Positions 8,337-17,031 of a stretch of 64,000 nt of DNA are shown in pieces. Positions within the stretch are counted from its first letter, which is position 1; every line of letters starts with the position of its first letter. The DNA comes from Clostridiales bacterium (GTDB lineage: Bacteria; Bacillota; Clostridia; Peptostreptococcales; Anaerovoracaceae), in NCBI GenBank assembly GCA_009911365.1, contig QXXF01000007.1, forward strand, positions 62,001-126,000. Direction: 5' to 3'. Under the pieces are notes generated by a model that saw nothing but the letters and a program-made list of their open reading frames with translations, had not been told where the DNA came from and searched no databases. The position numbers and the translations under genes were made by a program.

Positions 8337-8995
8337 AAAAGCACAGTTTGTGGGAGAACATAAAAGAGCATAAGAAAATGGCAGGAAGCCTGCTGGTACT
8401 GGCCTTGTGCCTGGGGATCGTCACTGCGATCGGCGGCGTGTTTCCATCAACGGAATCCGCCAGCAGCCAGGATATACCTGAGCATGACGGAGATGTACTG
8501 GTAGACAGCATCCATGTGGAAGAAACCTCAGAAGTGGTTAAGACTGGTGACGCGTCTCAAAAGGCTCCTGAAGAAAGCAAGGAAAAAGAGCCTGAAAAAA
8601 AAGACTCTGAGCTGGTCACCTCTGATGATGTGGAAGAGCTGAAAAATTCGGATACTTATTTTGAAGAAATGCGGGCCACGATCAACATGGATCGCAACCA
8701 GGTAATCTCCATGCTCACTGACGCGGAGTCCACTGCCAAAAACAGCGCGGAAAAAGAAAACGCTAATCAACAGAAGCTGCGGATCCTGCAGTACATGGAA
8801 CAAGAGCAGAACGTAGAAAACGCCATCAAAACAAAAGGCCTCCCGGAATGCCTGGTCCTGATTACGGACAGCGGTGTCAATGTGACTGTCAACAAGCAGG
8901 ATCTGAATCAATCAGATGTGGCTAAGATCTGCGATATCGTCATGAGAGAAACAGAAAGGAAGGCCCCTGAAATCATCATCCAAAGTAAGTTTTAA
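8333..8995 (+). CDS. spoIIIAH: SpoIIIAH, forespore channel ring protein
   Basis: SpoIIIAH sits in the mother-cell membrane and binds forespore SpoIIQ across the intermembrane space. The 220-residue protein has a membrane helix at about residues 14-33, a long acidic/lysine-rich linker (about 45-95) and a C-terminal YscJ/FliF-like ring domain (about 100-220) with the conserved start YFEEMRATINMDRNQ. The domain is full length, unlike in SpoIIIAF and SpoIIIAG. It is coupled to spoIIIAG by a 4-nt overlap and is the last gene of the sporulation operon. Confidence 0.93.
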   Translation: MKKHSLWENIKEHKKMAGSLLVLALCLGIVTAIGGVFPSTESASSQDIPEHDGDVLVDSIHVEETSEVVKTGDASQKAPEESKEKEPEKKDSELVTSDDVEELKNSDTYFEEMRATINMDRNQVISMLTDAESTAKNSAEKENANQQKLRILQYMEQEQNVENAIKTKGLPECLVLITDSGVNVTVNKQDLNQSDVAKICDIVMRETERKAPEIIIQSKF

Positions 8996-8999
8996 ACCA

Positions 9000-9028
9000 T
9001 TGTAATTAGGTGGTAAATTTGATATAAT
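9000..9028 (+). promoter_or_regulatory. Sigma-A type promoter for the yqhY-nusB operon
   Basis: TTGTAA (9000-9005), a 17-nt spacer and TATAAT (9023-9028) lie in the 52-nt gap after spoIIIAH. This would let the downstream housekeeping genes be expressed without the sporulation operon. Confidence 0.75.
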
Positions 9029-9047
9029 AACTCCCGAGGTGAATGGA

Positions 9048-9425
9048 ATGAACGCGGCAAACGAACAGAAAAGCGGGACTCTGAAATTTTCCGATGAAGT
9101 AGTGGCTGTCTGCGCCGCCAACGCTGCTCTTAAGACAACAGGCGTAGCGGAACTGGCAGGCGGTTTGACCAACGCCCTATCCAAAACCATCCTCGGGAAG
9201 GAACTGCTCTCCAAGGGCGTCAAAGTTTCCCAAGGTGAAGAAGGGCTTTCTATTGACATATTCGTGATCGTGGAATACCAGGTCAACATCCCGGCTGCCG
9301 CATGGGACATCCAGGAACATGTAAAAAAAGAAGTGGAATCCATGACAGAACTGCCTGTGGGGGCGGTGAACATCCATGTTCAGGGAGTCCATATACCAGA
9401 AGAGGAGACCCCATCACATGACTAG
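9048..9425 (+). CDS. yqhY: Asp23/Gls24 family protein YqhY
   Basis: A 125-residue Asp23/Gls24-family protein, with the N-terminal GTLKFSDEVVAVCAANAALKTTGV region and the typical IDIFVIVEYQVNIP strand and VHIQGV-like end. B. subtilis YqhY sits beside accBC and nusB and affects acetyl-CoA carboxylase activity; accBC are absent here. ATG 9048 has CGAGGTG 6-7 nt upstream, better than the GTG at 9039 inside that site. It overlaps nusB by 8 nt. Confidence 0.88.
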   Translation: MNAANEQKSGTLKFSDEVVAVCAANAALKTTGVAELAGGLTNALSKTILGKELLSKGVKVSQGEEGLSIDIFVIVEYQVNIPAAAWDIQEHVKKEVESMTELPVGAVNIHVQGVHIPEEETPSHD

Positions 9426-9822
9426 GACACAGGCAAGGGAGACGCTGATGCAGCTGTTGTTTCAAATGGAAGCCCAAAAGGATTACAGCAGCGATAGCAA
9501 GAACAAATACATGGAAGCGCATTTCAGCGGAGACAAACAGCGGGGCTATGCGACGAAATTAATCAGTCAGGTCTTGGAACACCTTGAGGAGATCGACGCT
9601 GCCTTGGACCGCAGCAGCAAAGGACGGAACACCAAGCGTATGGCGAAAGTGGACCTGGCCATTGCCAGGCTGGCCCTGGGAGAAGCCTTTTATATGGAAA
9701 ACATCCCAAAGGGCGTGGTCATCAATGAAGCTGTGAATATGACAAGAAAATACAGCACAGAGGATTCCCGGCGTTTCATCAATGGAATTCTGGGAAATAT
9801 CATCAATCACCGCGATGCATAA
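9418..9822 (+). CDS. nusB: Transcription antitermination factor NusB
   Basis: A 134-residue all-helical NusB, which with S10/NusE binds boxA RNA during rRNA antitermination. Conserved features are RTQARETLMQLLFQM at the N-terminus and the PKGVVINEAVNMTRKYS and FINGILGNI motifs at the end. ATG 9418 is supported by GAGGAG upstream and the overlap with yqhY; the reading frame is open further upstream inside yqhY without a good start. It overlaps the next gene by 8 nt. Confidence 0.95.
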   Translation: MTRTQARETLMQLLFQMEAQKDYSSDSKNKYMEAHFSGDKQRGYATKLISQVLEHLEEIDAALDRSSKGRNTKRMAKVDLAIARLALGEAFYMENIPKGVVINEAVNMTRKYSTEDSRRFINGILGNIINHRDA

Positions 9823-10777
9823 GAATAGGGACCTTGTGCTGGGGATCGATACTAGCAATTATAAAACATCCGTCGCAGTAATAGGATCAGAGGGAAAGAT
9901 CCTCTGCGATTTACGAAAGTTGCTGAAAGTAAAACAGGGCGAGCGAGGGTTGAGACAGTCTGACGCCCTGTTTCAGCACATAGAAAACATGCCCTACCTG
10001 CTGGAATGCGCTTTGGCGGGGGGCCAAGCCAGCCGGATCGCAGCGGTCGCCTATTCTCAGCGGCCAAGACCAGTGGAAGGTTCTTACATGCCAGTCTTCA
10101 AAGCGGGCATTTCCTTTGGACAGGCAGTGGCAACGGCGTTACAAGTACCTTCCTTTGGATTTTCTCACCAGGAGGGACATATTGAAGCCATACGGGCAGG
10201 AAGCGAGCTTCCTGCCAATCGACCGTTTTTGTGTTACCATCTTTCCGGAGGGACATGCGAGCTGCTCCTTGTGAATCAGGATCAGATTCAAATTATCGGA
10301 GGTTCCAAAGACATTTCTTTTGGACAAGTCATCGACAGAGCGGGTGTAAAGCTAGGCATGGCATTTCCCGCAGGGGAGGAAATGGATCGGATCGCCATGA
10401 AAACGCAGGATTCTTCCCAAGCTTTGAAAAAAATTCCTTATGATGGCCTGTTTTTTAATCTTTCAGGCCTTGAAACACAATGGAGCAGGACTGCGGAAAA
10501 CCGTATCAAGGCTGGAGAAGAAACGGACTCTCTGATCCGGGAGCTGTTCGACAAGATTTTAAAGGCTTTGATCCAGATCACAGAGCAGGCTGCTAAGGAA
10601 ACGTCCATAAACAGCATTATGTTTACTGGAGGCGTTTCTTCCAGCCGCTACATCAGCGGCAAGCTGAAAACGCATTTTGAAAACAGCCCTCTTTTCATAG
10701 AATTTGGGGACCAATCCTTGTCGCAGGACAACGCGGTAGGGATCGCTTTGCTGGGAGGTAGGAAATTATGGCGATAA
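9815..10777 (+). CDS. Kae1/TsaD-like domain protein (paralogue, not canonical TsaD)
   Basis: A 320-residue protein of the ASKHA/Kae1 fold. It has the phosphate-binding start VLGIDTSNYKTSVAV, the HQEGHIEA motif that matches the metal-binding HxExH of TsaD, and GGVSSSRY near the C-terminus. True TsaD usually lies with tsaB/tsaE and makes the t6A modification of tRNA. Clostridia often carry this second copy between nusB and xseA, annotated as O-sialoglycoprotein endopeptidase; its substrate is unknown to me. It overlaps nusB by 8 nt and xseA by 10 nt, so it is firmly in the operon. Confidence 0.78.
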   Translation: MHKNRDLVLGIDTSNYKTSVAVIGSEGKILCDLRKLLKVKQGERGLRQSDALFQHIENMPYLLECALAGGQASRIAAVAYSQRPRPVEGSYMPVFKAGISFGQAVATALQVPSFGFSHQEGHIEAIRAGSELPANRPFLCYHLSGGTCELLLVNQDQIQIIGGSKDISFGQVIDRAGVKLGMAFPAGEEMDRIAMKTQDSSQALKKIPYDGLFFNLSGLETQWSRTAENRIKAGEETDSLIRELFDKILKALIQITEQAAKETSINSIMFTGGVSSSRYISGKLKTHFENSPLFIEFGDQSLSQDNAVGIALLGGRKLWR

Positions 10778-11982
10778 AACCAGTCAAAGTTTCACAGTTG
10801 AACGGATACATCAAACGGATCCTCCAGACGGATCCACTCTTGGGAAACGTTTCCGTGGTCGGTGAAGTTTCAAACTTGAAATTCCATAGCTCTGGTCATG
10901 TGTATTTTTCCATGAAGGACGAAAACAGCAAGCTCAACTGTTTCCTTCCTTCAGAACGAGTCAAAGATCTTCGCTATCAGCTTTCCGAAGGCATGGAGAT
11001 CACGGCCAGTGGATACATCTATTTGTACGAACGGGGCGGAAGCTATTCCCTCAATATTAGGGACATCGAAGTAGCGGGACTAGGCAACCTTTCCCTGGCT
11101 TTCGAGGAATTGAAAAAAAAATTGGAAGCAGAAGGTCTCTTTGATCAAAAACACAAAAAAGAGATCCCGTTTTTTCCAGAAAAGATCGCTGTCATTACTT
11201 CGGAAACAGGGGCGGCCATTCGGGACATTCTAAAGATCATCAAGAGCAAAAACGATCATGTGGATGTTGTCATCTGCCCGGTGCTGGTCCAGGGACCGGC
11301 TGCAGCCGGTGAAATCGCAGCGGCCATCTCGCGGGTCAACGAAGAACTGCCGGAGGTGGACACTATCATCGCCGGGCGGGGAGGCGGCGCGATGGAAGAC
11401 CTATGGGCCTTCAATGAAGAGATCGTTGCCAGGAGCATTTTCTCTTCTCGGATCCCTGTGATTTCTGCGGTGGGCCATGAAACGGATTTCACTATTTCCG
11501 ATTTTGTGGCGGACAGGCGGGCGGAAACACCTACAGCCGCAGCCCATCTAGCAGTGCCGGATATCCAGGAGTTGAAGGCGTATGTTTCAGATTTGAAAGA
11601 AAACCTGCGCTTATCCTTGGAATCCTGTCTGCGATACAAGGAGACTCAGCTATCTGCTTTGGATCTTGCCGCTTTTCGCCGGGATCTGGAGAGCCGGATC
11701 GTTATGGAGCAGATGCGGATTGATAATCTCAAGGCAGAAAACCTTCACCAGATCACAGCACGGATCGATGACTATAAACAGCGGGTGGATCTGCTGATGG
11801 CTAGTCTTCGCTCCCTAGATCCAATGGCGATCATGGGCAGAGGTTACGCCGCTGTCACAAATAAGGATGGCCTTCTGGTGGGAAGCACCGACCAGTTGCG
11901 CCCTCAAGACGATGTGACATTGGTACTAAGAGACGGACAAGCCGATTGTACGGTAAATCAGGTAAGGAGGGACAAGGGATGA
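10768..11982 (+). CDS. xseA: Exodeoxyribonuclease VII large subunit
   Basis: XseA is the catalytic subunit of exonuclease VII, a single-strand DNA exonuclease. The 404-residue protein has an N-terminal OB fold (about 5-100), the catalytic domain with the GRGGGAMEDLWAFN and SAVGHETDFTISDFVADRRAETPTAAA segments (about 205-265, given in parts) and a coiled coil after that. The GGGAGG site before ATG 10768 lies inside the previous gene. It shares an ATGA junction with xseB. Confidence 0.95.
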   Translation: MAIKPVKVSQLNGYIKRILQTDPLLGNVSVVGEVSNLKFHSSGHVYFSMKDENSKLNCFLPSERVKDLRYQLSEGMEITASGYIYLYERGGSYSLNIRDIEVAGLGNLSLAFEELKKKLEAEGLFDQKHKKEIPFFPEKIAVITSETGAAIRDILKIIKSKNDHVDVVICPVLVQGPAAAGEIAAAISRVNEELPEVDTIIAGRGGGAMEDLWAFNEEIVARSIFSSRIPVISAVGHETDFTISDFVADRRAETPTAAAHLAVPDIQELKAYVSDLKENLRLSLESCLRYKETQLSALDLAAFRRDLESRIVMEQMRIDNLKAENLHQITARIDDYKQRVDLLMASLRSLDPMAIMGRGYAAVTNKDGLLVGSTDQLRPQDDVTLVLRDGQADCTVNQVRRDKG

Positions 11983-12170
11983 CGGCAGCCAAAAAAACGA
12001 CATTTGAAGAAGCACTGGCAAAGCTGGAACAAGCTTCTGAAAATCTAAAAAAGGATAACATCACTCTGGAAGACGCATTGAAAAATTTTGAACAAGGCGT
12101 TGCGTATTATGATCAATGCAGTGAAATATTAAATAATGCCAAACAGAAGATCGAAACCTGGTCCAAATAG
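11979..12170 (+). CDS. xseB: Exodeoxyribonuclease VII small subunit
   Basis: A 63-residue helical hairpin protein with the family signatures FEEALAKLEQ and LEDALKNFEQGV. It binds the coiled coil of XseA. The start codon overlaps the xseA stop as ATGA and GGTAAGGAGG lies about 10 nt before it, which decides the start over the earlier in-frame ATG at 11946. Confidence 0.94.
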   Translation: MTAAKKTTFEEALAKLEQASENLKKDNITLEDALKNFEQGVAYYDQCSEILNNAKQKIETWSK

Positions 12171-12185
12171 ACAGGAGGGATGGAC

Positions 12186-13082
12186 ATGCCACAACAAATG
12201 CAAAGAGATTATAAGGAATTGATTGAAGAACACATTTTGGATTTTCTGCCGGATATTGATCACAAGAGCATCACGCTCTACGAATCCATGAAGTACAGCT
12301 TGACTGCGGGCGGAAAACGCATCCGGCCAATGCTGCTGCTGGCAGCCAGTGAATTTGCGGGGGGGAAGCTGCGAGAGGCGATTCCGTATGCTTGTGCCAT
12401 CGAGTATATACACACTTACTCTTTGATCCACGATGACCTGCCGGCAATGGATGATGACCAGCTGCGAAGAGGCAGACCCACGAACCACATCGTTTATGGG
12501 GACGCTATGGCGATCCTCGCGGGAGATGGACTCCAGTCAGCGGCCTTTGAAGCCATGAGCAAAGACATGTTCCTTTATTTTGATAATGGAGACAAGCTGA
12601 AAAAACGCATCCGGGCGGCCAATGAAATCGTCAAAGGTTCTGGATGCCGAGGCATGGTGGCGGGCCAAGTGGCGGACATTGAATCTGAAAATAGGGCATG
12701 TTCCGGTGAAATGCTGGATTACATCCATCTGACAAAGACCGCGGCACTGATTGTGGCAGCCATACGGGCAGGTGCCCAGCTGGGCGGCGCGAAGGAAGAA
12801 ATGCTCACCAACCTGACTATTTATGCGGAAAATTTAGGCCTTGCCTTTCAAATCGCAGACGATATTCTGGACGTGATTGGAAGCGAAGAAGAAATGGGTA
12901 AAAAAACAGGTGTGGACACAGCCAAGAAAAAGTCCACCTATCCAGGGATTTACGGTCTGGAAGCTTCTAAAGAAAAACTGATGGAACTGACGGACAATGC
13001 GATCCAAGCTTTAGCGTCTTATTATGACAATGCCGAGTTTTTCGTAAAGCTGGCAGAAGATTTAGCAGTAAGAGGGAAATAA
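12186..13082 (+). CDS. ispA: Polyprenyl (farnesyl) diphosphate synthase
   Basis: A 298-residue trans-isoprenyl diphosphate synthase. The first aspartate-rich motif is DDLPAMDDD (about residues 84-92) and the second DDILD (about 223-227); GGKRIRP near residue 43 binds the diphosphate. It condenses DMAPP/GPP with IPP to give FPP. ATG 12186 lies 7 nt from AGGAGG, and the ATG at 12180 is too close. It sits next to dxs, the first enzyme of the MEP pathway that supplies its substrates. Confidence 0.92.
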   Translation: MPQQMQRDYKELIEEHILDFLPDIDHKSITLYESMKYSLTAGGKRIRPMLLLAASEFAGGKLREAIPYACAIEYIHTYSLIHDDLPAMDDDQLRRGRPTNHIVYGDAMAILAGDGLQSAAFEAMSKDMFLYFDNGDKLKKRIRAANEIVKGSGCRGMVAGQVADIESENRACSGEMLDYIHLTKTAALIVAAIRAGAQLGGAKEEMLTNLTIYAENLGLAFQIADDILDVIGSEEEMGKKTGVDTAKKKSTYPGIYGLEASKEKLMELTDNAIQALASYYDNAEFFVKLAEDLAVRGK

Positions 13083-13084
13083 GC

Positions 13085-14935
13085 ATGAAGAAACTACTGG
13101 AGTATGATTTTCCACAAGATTTGAGGACCATGACGAATCAGGAGCTGAGTCTGCTGCCTTATGAAATACGGGATTTTTTAATAAGCAACATATCCAAGAC
13201 TGGAGGCCATTTGGCCTCCAATCTAGGCGTTGTGGAACTTTCCATCGCCTTACACCATGTGTTCGATACCCCCAGAGACAAGTTGGTATGGGACGTAGGA
13301 CACCAGTCCTATATCCACAAGATCCTCACCGGAAGGGCCGATGGCTTTCAAACCTTGCGAAAATTCGGTGGCATGAGCGGCTTTCCTAAGGTAAAGGAAA
13401 GTGAATATGACACCTTTGACATGGGACACAGCAGCACATCCATTTCCGTGGCCGCAGGGATGGCCGCCGCAAGGGATCTAGAGGGGGAAGACTTTCACAT
13501 TGTGGCTATTATCGGTGACGGTGCCTTGACAGGCGGTCTTGCTTACGAAGCCTTGAATAACGCTGGTGCTTCCAAATCAAAGATCCTTGTGGTTTTGAAC
13601 GATAACGGGATGTCCATTGCCCCAAATACAGGAGGTGTTTCCAAGTACCTGAGCAAGCTCCGGGGCTCTCAAAAGTATCTAAAGCTGAAAAGCAGCATCA
13701 AGCAGAACGTATCGGAGCTTCCTGGCATTGGAAAAGGCGTAGTGGCAGGCATGCAGCATATCCGGGACTCTTTGAAATACGCAGTTCTGGATGGAGTCAT
13801 GTTCGAGGAGCTAGGATTTCACTATTTTGGCCCAGTGGATGGTCACAATATGGAAGATCTGATCCAATCCTTGGAAACGGCCAAGGAAGTGGAGGGACCC
13901 GTGTTTCTCCATGTGATCACGAAAAAAGGAAAAGGCTATCGCAGCGCGGAAGAGACTCCCAGCAAATATCACGGGACAGGGCCCTTTGATCCTACCACCG
14001 GCACTCAGGAAAGCGGCGGCAAGCCTTCCTGGTCTAATGCCTTTGGAAGCAAGCTGATGCGCATGGCAAAACAAAATTCTAAGATCGTGGCTATCAGCGC
14101 AGCCATGCTAGAGGGAACTGGCCTAAAGGAGTTTCAAAAGAAATTTCCTAAACGGACATTTGACGTAGGGATCGCGGAAGGTCATGCCGTCACCTTCGCT
14201 GCGGGCATGGCGGCAGGCGGCTACCGGCCGGTGGTAGCTATTTATTCCACATTTTTGCAGCGAGCTTATGACCAGATCATGGAAGATGTATGCCTTCAGA
14301 ACCTACCGGTGGTCTTTGCCGTGGACAGGGCAGGCATCGTAGGTGCGGACGGCGAGACCCATCACGGTATGTTTGACCTTTCCTATTTGGGTCACATGCC
14401 CAACATGACTATTCTAGCTCCTGCTGACAAGGAAGAGCTGGAGCAGATGCTGGAGCACGCTATGACCTTGGAGGGCCCCTGTGCGATCCGCTATCCGAGA
14501 GGAGAAGCCGCCCGCCTGGACTTTCATCAGCCCATTGATGGAAGCCTGGTGCTGACAGAGGGCACTGACGTGGAGATCTGGGCAGTAGGCAACATGCTCA
14601 CTACAGGTTTTGAAGCCTGCGAAGAACTGAAAAAAAGAGGCATTCAGGCAGGTCTTGTCAATGCCAGGTTCGTGCGTCCCCTGGATCAGGCAAAGATTTT
14701 GGCTTCCGCGGCACGCACCAAGCTCATCGTCACTTTAGAGGACAACGTGGTGGCAGGAGGCTTTGGAGAAAACCTGTCTGCGGTTTTGACTCGATCTCCG
14801 ATCAAAGTCCTAAGCCTTGGATGGCCGGACTGCTTTATCGAACACGGAAGCTGCAGCCAGCTCTTTGAAAAGTACAGGCTGGATCCTGTCAGCATTACAG
14901 AAAGGATTTGTGAATATCTTGAAAAACAGGCTTGA
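13085..14935 (+). CDS. dxs: 1-deoxy-D-xylulose-5-phosphate synthase
   Basis: Dxs makes DXP from pyruvate and glyceraldehyde-3-phosphate with thiamine diphosphate, the first step of the MEP isoprenoid route. The length (616 residues) is normal. Landmarks are TGGHLASNLGVVELSIALH near the start, the ThDP/Mg2+ motif GDGALTGGLAYEALNNAG, and the transketolase-like VFAVDRAGIVGADGETHHG segment. It starts 2 nt after the ispA stop. The end overlaps tlyA. Confidence 0.96.
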   Translation: MKKLLEYDFPQDLRTMTNQELSLLPYEIRDFLISNISKTGGHLASNLGVVELSIALHHVFDTPRDKLVWDVGHQSYIHKILTGRADGFQTLRKFGGMSGFPKVKESEYDTFDMGHSSTSISVAAGMAAARDLEGEDFHIVAIIGDGALTGGLAYEALNNAGASKSKILVVLNDNGMSIAPNTGGVSKYLSKLRGSQKYLKLKSSIKQNVSELPGIGKGVVAGMQHIRDSLKYAVLDGVMFEELGFHYFGPVDGHNMEDLIQSLETAKEVEGPVFLHVITKKGKGYRSAEETPSKYHGTGPFDPTTGTQESGGKPSWSNAFGSKLMRMAKQNSKIVAISAAMLEGTGLKEFQKKFPKRTFDVGIAEGHAVTFAAGMAAGGYRPVVAIYSTFLQRAYDQIMEDVCLQNLPVVFAVDRAGIVGADGETHHGMFDLSYLGHMPNMTILAPADKEELEQMLEHAMTLEGPCAIRYPRGEAARLDFHQPIDGSLVLTEGTDVEIWAVGNMLTTGFEACEELKKRGIQAGLVNARFVRPLDQAKILASAARTKLIVTLEDNVVAGGFGENLSAVLTRSPIKVLSLGWPDCFIEHGSCSQLFEKYRLDPVSITERICEYLEKQA

Positions 14936-15710
14936 CGTGATCCTGGTGGAAAAGGGACTGTTCTCTTCCCGGGAAAAAGCAAAAGCATCCATTATGGCAG
15001 GAATTGTTTACGTGGACGGGCAGAGAGTAGACAAGGCCGGGACACCGGTGGACACTGCCGCGGACATTCACATCAAGGAAAATCTTTGTCCCTATGTGAG
15101 CCGGGGTGGCCTGAAGCTGGAAAAAGCCCTCGAAACCTTTGACTTTCATTTACAGGACGCATGCTGCGCGGATATCGGTGCCAGCACTGGAGGATTCACA
15201 GACTGCATGCTCCAAAAAGGCGCGAAAAAGGTCTTTGCCATTGACGTGGGTTATGGGCAGCTGGACTGGAAGCTGCGTCAGGACAAGCGTGTAGTGAACA
15301 TGGAAAAAACCAATGTCCGGTATCTGGACATCGATGCGGTGGGAAAAGACATAGATTTTATCAGCATTGATGTTTCCTTTATTTCTCTCAAGCTGGTATT
15401 TCCTGTGGCAACCCAGCTGCTGGAGGAAACCGGCAGCATTGTCAGTCTCGTGAAGCCTCAGTTTGAAGCGGGCCGGGAGCAAGTCGGAAAAAAAGGCATT
15501 GTCCGTGATCAAAACGTCCATAAAGAGGTAATTGAAAAAGTGATGGCCTATGGCAGGGAATCAGGGCTTTATCCCCATGGACTGACTTATTCCCCTGTCA
15601 CAGGAGCAAAAGGAAACATTGAATACTTGCTCTATTTGAAAAAGCAACCAACAGAAAAACGGATTTCCGTGAAAGACGTTGTTGACAGCTCCCACGAGGA
15701 GTTGCAATAG
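14919..15710 (+). CDS. tlyA: TlyA family S4/FtsJ RNA methyltransferase
   Basis: The product combines an N-terminal S4 RNA-binding domain (about 1-60) with an FtsJ-type SAM methyltransferase (about 60-250; DIGASTGGFTDCMLQ binds SAM). TlyA enzymes 2'-O-methylate rRNA; B. subtilis YqxC has this place in the same operon. The best match to the family start is a TTG at 14919, giving MKNRLDVILVEKG; a GTG at 14910 is the alternative, closer to an AAAGGA site. Both lie inside the dxs end, so the overlap is 17-26 nt. Confidence 0.88.
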   Translation: MKNRLDVILVEKGLFSSREKAKASIMAGIVYVDGQRVDKAGTPVDTAADIHIKENLCPYVSRGGLKLEKALETFDFHLQDACCADIGASTGGFTDCMLQKGAKKVFAIDVGYGQLDWKLRQDKRVVNMEKTNVRYLDIDAVGKDIDFISIDVSFISLKLVFPVATQLLEETGSIVSLVKPQFEAGREQVGKKGIVRDQNVHKEVIEKVMAYGRESGLYPHGLTYSPVTGAKGNIEYLLYLKKQPTEKRISVKDVVDSSHEELQ

Positions 15711-15754
15711 ATAAAAATGATTTTTAGAGATTTTAAGAAAAGGAGAATTTGATC

Positions 15755-16945
15755 ATGAAGCTATCAAACAAAGTGCTGACAATGCAGCACTCACCCATCC
15801 GCAAGTTCAATCCGATCGCACAGCAAGCAAAAGATGCGGGAAAAAAAGTCTACCATCTAAACATCGGACAGCCCGACATTGAAACGCCGGCTTGCTTTAT
15901 GGATGCCATCAAAAATTTTGATGAAACAGTCATCGCTTATGCGGAATCTGGCGGTGCCATCATGCTCCAAGATGCGATTTCCGACTATTTCAAACAATAT
16001 GGCATGGACTACGGCAGAGATGATATGATCATTACTAACGGTGGATCGGAAGCTTTGAGCATGATTTTCATTTCCCTTCTGGACCCAGAAGATGAAGTGT
16101 TGATCCCAGAGCCTTTTTACACCAACTATCATACCTTCGTCACTATGGCAGACGGCGTACTTGTCCCCGTTACTACTACGCCAGAAGAAGGCTACCATTA
16201 CGCTGATGCGGAAAAGATCGAGGCTGCTATCACGCCAAAGACAAAGGCGATTTGCTGCATTAGCCCAGGAAACCCTACCGGGACTGTATTGACTCTTGAG
16301 GAAATGAAGCTGATCGGTGAGATCGCCAAAAAGCATGACCTTTGGATCATCGCTGACGAGGTCTATCGGGAATTCGTTTATGATGATCTGCAAATCACTT
16401 CCTTTGGGATGCTTAAGGATCTAGAAGACAGAGTGATTATCGTGGATTCCATTTCTAAGAGGTTTTCCGCATGCGGTGCTAGGATCGGCTGTGCGATCAC
16501 AAAGAATCAAGAACTGATGCAGAACCTAATGAAACTGGCGCAAGGGAGACTTTGCGCACCGACCGTGGAACAGATCGGCGCGGCGGCCCTTTACAAGATG
16601 CCGCTGTCTTATTATGATCAGGTCCGGGCTGAATATGAAGGCAGGCGGGACGCAGCTTACAAAGAGCTGATGAAAATTCCAGGCGTAGTGTGCCAGAAGC
16701 CTGGCGGCGCGTTTTACCTTATGGCCAAGCTTCCAGTGGACGATGTGGAGCGTTTTCTCATGTTCCTTCTCACTGAGTTCGAGGACAAAGACGAAACCGT
16801 TATGTTTTCGCCAGCAGAAGGATTTTACGCTACGCCGGGGCTGGGTAAGGAAGAAATGCGCATCGCCTATGTGCTGAACAAAGAAGACATGGCTCGGGGA
16901 GTCGAGTTGATCAGGCTAGGGATCGAAGCCTACAACAATCGCTAA
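15755..16945 (+). CDS. Pyridoxal-phosphate aminotransferase, class I/II (aspartate type)
   Basis: A 396-residue fold-type I aminotransferase. The lysine for the Schiff base is in DSISKRFSACGAR (about residues 231-243), and GSEAL, NPTGT and the final RIAYV arginine motif are present. Close relatives in Clostridia transaminate aspartate or aromatic amino acids; sequence alone does not fix the substrate. ATG 15755 lies 9 nt from AAGGAG. It is 44 nt from tlyA and ends at a strong terminator, so it may be transcribed with tlyA. Confidence 0.86.
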   Translation: MKLSNKVLTMQHSPIRKFNPIAQQAKDAGKKVYHLNIGQPDIETPACFMDAIKNFDETVIAYAESGGAIMLQDAISDYFKQYGMDYGRDDMIITNGGSEALSMIFISLLDPEDEVLIPEPFYTNYHTFVTMADGVLVPVTTTPEEGYHYADAEKIEAAITPKTKAICCISPGNPTGTVLTLEEMKLIGEIAKKHDLWIIADEVYREFVYDDLQITSFGMLKDLEDRVIIVDSISKRFSACGARIGCAITKNQELMQNLMKLAQGRLCAPTVEQIGAAALYKMPLSYYDQVRAEYEGRRDAAYKELMKIPGVVCQKPGGAFYLMAKLPVDDVERFLMFLLTEFEDKDETVMFSPAEGFYATPGLGKEEMRIAYVLNKEDMARGVELIRLGIEAYNNR

Positions 16946-16952
16946 ACAGCAT

Positions 16953-16988
16953 GCCCTGAGAGCCTTCATGCGCTCTCAGGGCGTTTTT
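16953..16988 (+). terminator. Rho-independent terminator after the aminotransferase gene
   Basis: A 10-bp perfect stem GCCCTGAGAG/CTCTCAGGGC (16953-16962 with 16973-16982) is followed by GTTTTTAT. It separates the isoprenoid/aminotransferase operon from mutS. Confidence 0.92.
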
Positions 16989-17031
16989 ATGATAAACCAT
17001 ACAAAGAAAGAGAAAGGAGCCGAAACACAAA

